The position numbers and the translations under genes were made by a program. From contig CAMTDV010000023.1 in assembly GCA_947069175.1 (NCBI GenBank), positions 85,384,391 to 85,448,390 on the forward strand: a DNA stretch of 64,000 nt. The letters run 5' to 3'. The notes beneath the pieces were generated by a model, which was not told the DNA's origin, ran no database searches, and was given only the letters and a program-made list of their open reading frames with translations. Positions 58,538-64,000 of this stretch are shown here, piece after piece. Source of the DNA: Scalesia atractyloides (Eukaryota > Streptophyta > Magnoliopsida > Asterales > Asteraceae). Position 1 is the first letter of the stretch; the number at the start of each line of letters is the position of its first letter.

Positions 58538-58609
58538 CAGCGTGTGTGAGGTTCGAACTCGTGACCTCCCGTTTACGTGAACGCAGCTCTACCAACTGAG
58601 CTACGAGTC
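58538..58609 (-). repeat. tRNA-like module 2 in left LTR of element 2
   Basis: Duplicate of module 1 in the second unit of the 400-bp duplication. The A-box-like part is the same; the B box is AGTTCGAACC, closer to consensus than in module 1. Confidence 0.7.
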
Positions 58610-58703
58610 TAACCCGATATATATCTGATTTTAATTAACTTTATATACTAACTAGAATATTTTAGAAATTAGTTATTTTAAAAAGGTTTAAAATTTGTTG
58701 AAC

Positions 58704-58780
58704 CGGTGCGTATATCCCGTATCGAACCCGTGACCATCGCTTTTTTTGCACCCAGCCCTACCAACTGAGCTGGGTGTCTA
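58704..58780 (-). repeat. tRNA-like module 3 in left LTR of element 2
   Basis: The minus strand reads CAGCTCAGTTGGTAGGGCTG and, after an A-run (AAAAAAAGCG), GGTTCGATACGGG. The A and B boxes are good, but the sequence between them cannot form an anticodon arm. It differs from every module in element 1 outside the boxes, so it was acquired or diverged separately. Confidence 0.7.
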
Positions 58781-59093
58781 ATCCGGTATAATCCAAAATT
58801 ATATTATATTTATACATTAATGAAACTTCATCTTCTTCACAAGTTATAACCCAGAAATATGACCCGACTATGATTGATTCAAAAACTCTTGTTTTACATT
58901 CAGCATAGATATTTACAAGTATTAAAGGAAGGATTTAACAAAGATATACCAGACGCACTCGGCCGTAGTTCTTCAGATAACTTTTCCGGCGACAAACGCT
59001 CCGGTGAAATGAGGTATAAAGAGCAGAGTATGCGTGAAGTATTTGCGAGTTTGTGAATTCGTATATATGGGTTTGGAACAGAATAAAGATCAC

Positions 59094-59101
59094 TATTTAT
59101 A
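59094..59101 (-). promoter_or_regulatory. Predicted TATA box in element 2 LTR
   Basis: The minus strand reads GCCTATAAATAGTG. It aligns in position with the element 1 TATA box and marks the U3/R side of the LTR. Confidence 0.65.
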
Positions 59102-59420
59102 GGCAAATGGATAACTAAAAATATGGTTTTAATTTGGGAGTTTAAAACCCAATAATTCTTGTCGGTTTCGCAAATTCAATACCGAATTTCAGTTTTGATT
59201 TGATCATTTCTTGGGTTTCAAAGCAAACATTGAATTCAGGTAGTTACAAAATAAATCTGATTTCGATTTTTTGTTTGAAACTGATGTGCGAGGTCGATTT
59301 CACAACTGAAATCGTAAGCTATGCTAGTTTGATCGAATGGCAATTACAAGTTTGAAGTTTCAAATTTGCAGGTTTGCGGTTAGATTGAGTATAAAAGTTA
59401 ATTGTTTTCGGTTTAGGAAC

Positions 59421-59494
59421 AGATGGTGTGTGTGGTTCAGTGGTGTTTTGTGTGTGAAAGTTTGTTGGGGACCCGGATTCGAAACCCGGCTGCC
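59421..59494 (+). repeat. tRNA-like module in U3 of element 2, opposite orientation
   Basis: Plus strand TGGTTCAGTGGTG, then CCCGGATTCGAAACCCGG about 40 bp later, with a good T-arm-like stem. It occupies the same place relative to the TATA box, and the same reversed orientation, as the U3 module of element 1, yet the two share little outside the B box. Confidence 0.7.
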
Positions 59495-59729
59495 CCTTTT
59501 CTTATTTTATTTTTTTTAACTTTTTAATTAATAGATTTTTTTTGCTTTTCATTTAGTTAATACCTTAACTATATAATTTGTTTATTAACCACAAAAATTA
59601 TCTAATACAAATTACAAAATAAATAAAATGAATAAATGCATACGAAACATTTAATAAATTTTCTGAATTTTAAACGAAGCGGGTTTTTGAACCCGTTTTA
59701 CGACGAATGTTACAGTATCCCCTACTTTT

Positions 59730-60654
59730 AGAAATTTCGTCATGAAATTTAAGTAGTAGTTGTAACTGGAAATAGCTGCGGGTATTTTTCACGCATTGAG
59801 TCTTCGTGTTCCCAAGTGAACTTAGGTTCTCGTTTTGACTCCCAACGCATTCTGACTAGAATCTAAATATTTCTTAACAGAGGTGTAATATTTGGATTTG
59901 ACGATTACATAACCAGAGGAGTGTAAAATTTTGAATTTTAATTGAGGCGGCAACTTCCTTGTAAGGGTTGAATACCCTGCTACAGGAATCGCTTTTTGAT
60001 GCCTGGGATGAGAAGCGTTGATACACAGGGTTGATTGACTGGATATGATCTCATGCATAAGAGTTTTGAGAAAATTGATGTGTTGAAAAGATAAAGTGAA
60101 AAATTCAACCATGACGATATCCAAATTAAAAGTTACACTACTTACACAGAACTTCCCATAACCGTCTGACAATAGTTTTGATCATTTGACAAAAATACTT
60201 ATATATAGGAAGTACCAACAGTGTATCCACCATATTCTTGTCAAATTTTCATTGGCTTTGTCAGTAAGTTATGATTAGTTCTATGTGGCTCGTCCTAACA
60301 TCTACAAAACATAAACAAACACAACAGCCAAAGCTTGAGTCTCAAATCTGAAAGAACACATGACTGAATGACGACGGTACCTATCTCGTGTGTTATGATG
60401 AAGGGTCAGTCTATGAAAAAGTGAGACACTAGCCAACTTCTTTAAATGATGAGACGAGGTGAGTCGTGACGTATGATGACATAAAAATTTTAAATCAACG
60501 AGTAGAGACATGAAATAAAAGAATGGTATCAATTAGCATTAAAATTCTTGGATACATAAATTCCCAAATTGAAACAAGGATATACAAAATTGAGATTTAC
60601 AGAAAACATTAAAAACTAGACGGTTGGAGCTGAGTCTTGACTCTTGGTGATGGA
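59730..60654 (-). other. Element 2 3' internal region with one H repeat
   Basis: Contains a single copy of the 128-bp unit H (about 60150-60290, with GGAAGTACCAACAGTGTATC), where element 1 has five, and no S units. A minus-strand frame at 59822-60172 is open here but not in element 1. No pol. Confidence 0.7.
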
Positions 60655-60657
60655 AGG

Positions 60658-62005
60658 CTAGTTAGGTTGCTCATTTGCACCGTTATTGACTTCAACTGGA
60701 TTAGCGTTGATGTTGTAAGCTCTTCCTCTTGCTGGTGGAGGTGCTGGGTTGGCTTGATTTGCTTGGTTAACTAGGTTTGCTTGAGCTTGGGCGTTAATGA
60801 TGTTAACCAACCTAGGGCACGTGTTTCTAAAGTGAGTAGGGTCACCACAATTAAAGCAGGCTCGAGCATGTGGAACCATGGGGTATTGGGGTTATTGATA
60901 GGGTTGGATCATGTTTTGAGCAGGGGGTGAAGCTTGGTTTTGAGGAGTGCGACAAGTTTTACTTAGATGACCATAACGCCCACAATTAGCATACAATCGA
61001 CAGGGTATAGTGGGTTGATGGTGATAAAAACAGGTGTTGCATTGAGGGTGAGGGCCAATGTAAGGTTTGTTATTTGGGTAAGAAGAGTTGGGTGCTACTT
61101 GAGTGATTGGATAGCTTGGAGGGGTTCGGCTTGTGGCGCTGGTTGACTGCTTTGAGTGACAACGAAATTTTGCCCGTCTCGCTTTCTCTTGGTAATGAGT
61201 TTGGAAGAGGATTCAGTTTGGGTTGAGTTTGAGGTTTCGGTTGATGTTTTATCTTTCTTCTTCTCACCTTGAAATCCTCATTCCTAATGTGGTTTTCGGT
61301 GAGTTATGTAGCTAGTTCCATTGCTGCTTCCAAAGTTGCAGGTGTAGTACTCATCACAGGGTCCTGAATCTTCGAAGGAAGACCCCGAATGTAATGCTCG
61401 ATCAAACGGTAGAGAGGGGTGAAACAATTGGGAACCATTTGATTCAACTTGAGGAACCTCTTGTTATAGGTTATGTGATCTCTCTCTTTTTGCTTCAAGA
61501 AATATAACTCATCCTCTAGTTTCTTAATTTCGCTTCTTGGGCAGAAGCGTCTTGTCATGAGTTCCCGAAGTTCTTCCCAAGTTAGGGCTACAGCGGCTTC
61601 GGCACCTCGTCTGCCCTTCTCAGCATTCCACCACGTGAGGGCTACTCCATACAAACGTCTAGTAGCATAGCGCACTTTGCGGCCATTAGGACAATCACAA
61701 TTGAGGAAAGTACTCTCCATCTCTTCGAACCAACGAAGGAGAGCAGTGACCCCTTCAGTTCCTTCGTACTTGGGAGGGTTACATGAGTTAAAGTGCTTGT
61801 TAGTGCACCTGGTGGTATTTGGGGGAGGGTTGGCAACATTTTGACTTTCTTGATTGATTGGGTGGATGGGATTGGCGGCAAGGGCTTGTTAGACCTGAAC
61901 TACGATGTCGGGGAGTACGGCGGCCATTTGTTGAGCGATTTGGGCAGCCATGCGCTCGCGGGATTTTCCTGATCTCCTACCTCTACGAGAGTGACTAGAA
62001 GACAT
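60658..62005 (-). pseudogene. gag: Gag pseudogene of element 2
   Basis: Begins ATG at 62005 (MSSSHSRRGRRSGKSRERMA). A stop near 61890 is followed by a long in-frame stretch with RYATRRLYGVALTWWNAEKG, MTRRFCPRSEIKKLEDELYF and YIRGLPSKIQDPVMS. Another stop follows ELAT near 61302, then a frameshift near 61265. The C-terminal part (60879-60658) has an intact CCHC knuckle (CFNCGDPTHFRNTC), then RGRAYNINANPVEVN and a stop at 60658-60660. The end is in the same position as in element 1, with no protease following. The knuckle corresponding to CATCGRYGHLSKVC has lost its first Cys (CRTNCGRYGHLS-like reading near 60970, uncertain). Confidence 0.85.
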
Positions 62006-62840
62006 CTACAAGGAATACGTAACGAGAGTATGAGTTTGACATATAGGTGTCATGTGTCGTATTTAAAAATGAACATCCACAAAACAAATGAAGAAAATAA
62101 ATTTGCTACATCCATAGGATGTCTTGGGCTTTGCTCATGTTTGGGCCCCCATATGTCCCCATACTTGGCATTGGTAGTCATGTGGCCCCCCATGACTACT
62201 GGGCTCTGGTAGGGTTCACATTGGTGTTGGCCTGTTAACATTCACGCCACCCGAATGAAAATCGTAAAACATGATTGCAAGGTATAAGGTCGGAAGGTGT
62301 CCAGGTGTAGACACAGTGACAACTCAAAGTGGAGTTAGTTCACACGACGTTTGGTGAGGCATGCTTTGGCCTAATAGGTGCTTCGTACTCTCATCGTTAG
62401 TCCCCAGGTAGGCAAACTAGTCCGTTTTATTGGATTTATAACGAATGCCAACCTAGACAGGATATTTCGACTACCGGTACTTGTACCCTTCCAGTTACTA
62501 TATGCCTGTCGTAGAACTCACTTTGATGAGATTGAAAAATGAAAACATTACAAAATCTTGAATAAGGAAATATGAGAATGTTTTAAATATGTGAGAATTG
62601 AAACGTGCGTGATGAATGTATATGTAAGCATGTTATGTTTGACAATATGTATAACACATTAAATATCACACAAAATGATAGTGGAAGTACTTGCATGCAT
62701 TTGCGTGTGAAATAAATTTAAAACAAGTAAATATCATGAGTTCGTATATAACCAAATAACACATAAGCAATTAAAATCTAACCGACTATAGTATAGGCTC
62801 TAAGGGTCTAATAACCTATCCTATATCCCTATAGTCAAAA
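62006..62840 (-). other. Untranslated leader of element 2
   Basis: Aligns with the element 1 leader (shared ATCCATAGGATGTCTTGGGC, GGTGTCCAGGTGTAGACAC or its close variant, and CGACTACCGGTAC-like words) with more indels. Frames at 61991-62212 and 62050-62241 are not conserved as protein. Confidence 0.7.
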
Positions 62841-62852
62841 GCTCTGATACCA
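62841..62852 (-). other. Primer-binding site of element 2
   Basis: The minus strand reads TGGTATCAGAGC, complementary to the initiator tRNA-Met 3' end, three bases inside the right LTR. Same site and spacing as element 1. Confidence 0.92.
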
Positions 62853-62855
62853 ATC

Positions 62856-64000
62856 TGTCACTCCCCTGAGCCGCAGCGGAAATGGTAGTCGGGGCATGAT
62901 TGGGTTTTCATCAAAGCTCATGACATTTACTATAATAAAGTTTCATATTTATTATTTCCAATTTAAAGAAAATATTACAACAATCATATAAGCACAACAA
63001 TATTATGAACTCTTAATATTTCTTCTAAGGCAATTTCCTATGTGATCCTTGCTTCAACCTGTCCACCTGTATCATGTGTAAAAATAGAGTTTTGGGGTCA
63101 ACAAAAGTTGGCGAGTGAATCTCATTTAAGCATTTGAAAGAATTAGTAATATTGATTATTTAAATAAAAATTGTGCATAAACTAAATATGAGTATACGCA
63201 TATGTAAATCTAACCACAAACCACATAATATCAATCAATACACACACAAGCATGACAAATGATGAACAATGAGATCAAGGCTCAATCAAACAGAGCCGAT
63301 CTAATGAGGCACCTGATGCTCAACTCGTATCCCATGAGGAACTGATGGGCCTAATGTGAATGATGCACGCAACTGACAAAAAATTGTAAACACACAATGC
63401 AACATATAACATTACATAACACGTAAGATCATATAATGGTAATAGCACAAATGTTGGAATAAACAAAATATGTAAACGGCACATGATACACCCCAAAACA
63501 TGAATAAAAAGGGAATTTGTAAGGATTCACTCACAGTGAGTGCGTTTCTTGGAATTGATAGCGAACGCGCACGAATTTGGATTTAACCACGAAGAAAAAC
63601 TAACCTAAAATAATAACGTAATAATTCGATAAATAAATAAATTATATTAGAAATTAATATTTTTAATTAATGCTTCTTATTAGATTTTTAGGTTATTTTT
63701 GTAGTATTTAATGGAGTTTTTAAAACCTTAAAAAGTCTTGTTTTTTAGTGTTTTAAATTGATTTTTAATTAACATTTTAAAAAAAATAATAATATAAAGT
63801 ATATTAAAAAATTGGGATCTTGTCAGACCTGACAGTCTGACCAGTTCTTATGTGAATATTGGTAGCGTGTGTGAGGTTCAAACTCGTGACTTCTCGTTTA
63901 CGTAAACGCAGCTCTACCAACTGAGCTACGTGTCTTACCCGAAATATATCTGATTTTAATTAACTTTATATACTAACTAGAATATTTCAGAAATTAGTTA
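62856..64000 (-). repeat. Right (5') LTR of element 2, partial
   Basis: Begins TGTCACTCCCCTGAG next to the primer site and aligns with the left LTR up to the window end. It includes TGGCGAGTGAATCTCATTTA, AAGGCTCAATCAAACAGAGC and one tRNA-like module. Its TATA box and U3 are beyond base 64000. Confidence 0.92.
63864..63934 (-). repeat. tRNA-like module in right LTR of element 2
   Basis: Counterpart of module 1 with TAGCTCAGTTGGTAGAGC and B box AGTTTGAACC, followed by the unduplicated LTR sequence. Further modules would lie beyond the window. Confidence 0.7.

Larger units (their letters stand above)
57128..59714 (-). repeat. Left (3') LTR of element 2, 2587 bp, with internal duplication
   Basis: Starts TGTCACACCCTGACC and ends GACGAATGTTACA. 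A block of about 400 bp (57836-58222) is repeated at 58234-58636, beginning ATTGATAGCGAACG in both. The right LTR has this block once: there the tRNA-like module is followed directly by ATCTGATTTTAATTAACTTT. It also carries a TATA box at 59094-59101 and four tRNA-like modules. Confidence 0.92.
57128..64000 (-). mobile_element. Gag-only LTR retroelement, element 2 (right LTR cut by window end)
   Basis: Left LTR 57128-59714 and partial right LTR from 62856 onward, with a tRNA-iMet primer site at 62841-62852 (TGGTATCAGAGC on the minus strand) and a polypurine tract at 59718-59729. It has the same layout as element 1: leader, gag, short 3' region, no pol. It is related but clearly diverged in both LTR and gag. 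The gag has stops and frameshifts, so this copy is older or unconstrained. The 5-bp target duplication cannot be checked because the right end is outside the window; the bases left of the element are GTTGT. Confidence 0.9.

Noticed and set aside
59822..60172. 116-codon minus-strand frame in the 3' region of element 2
   Set aside because: The homologous region of element 1 has several stops in the same sense, and no domain is recognisable.
61070..61267. 65-codon Lys/Pro-rich minus-strand frame in element 2
   Set aside because: Frame-shifted reading of the gag region between the middle part and the zinc knuckle.

Overview
This is a nuclear plant window: AT-rich, intron-bearing and crowded with plant transposons. 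One host gene is convincing; most of the rest is mobile DNA and its debris. The style of the repeats (LTRs starting TGTCACACCCC, the retroelement relic near 20.4 kb) suggests Asteraceae. That is recognition from memory, not a proof.

Layout. 1-2.9 kb is a decayed Ty3/gypsy (Tekay/Del-like) polyprotein with stops, frameshifts and most of its integrase deleted. 2.9-7.7 kb is AT-rich debris with Helitron-like ends and a 180-bp direct repeat. 7.84-12.2 kb (minus strand) is a four-exon VIN3-LIKE gene (PHD finger, FNIII, C-terminal VEL/VID domain). In this sequence a frameshift separates the VID from the rest. A PIF/Harbinger-type element lies about 0.3 kb upstream of its start codon. 13.5-23.2 kb holds a foldback hairpin, two hAT-like elements, two Mutator-like elements with long TIRs and 9-bp target duplications, and a retroelement gag-like relic.

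23.2-33.4 kb is a nest. A small TIR element sitting in a (TA)n tract is split by a 9.4-kb LTR retroelement on the minus strand, flanked by the duplication ATAAG. This retroelement has near-identical 2.6-kb LTRs, a tRNA-iMet primer site, a gag gene with one frameshift, no recognisable pol, and a higher-order tandem repeat array. 33.6-57.1 kb is intergenic, with PIF, hAT, Helitron-like and TA-targeted elements, telomere-like repeats, a TATAGG/CCTATA array and unassigned sequence. 57.1 kb to the window end is a second, more decayed member of the gag-only retroelement family; its right LTR is cut by the window edge.

The most unusual signal is in the LTRs of the two gag-only elements. Between the predicted TATA box and the primer-binding site each LTR carries several tRNA-like modules in the sense direction, with Pol III B-box-like and, in some, A-box-like motifs. 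Another module lies in U3 in the opposite direction. Both elements keep this layout although the modules differ. A second theme is a group of TIR elements in TA-rich DNA whose interiors are minisatellites.
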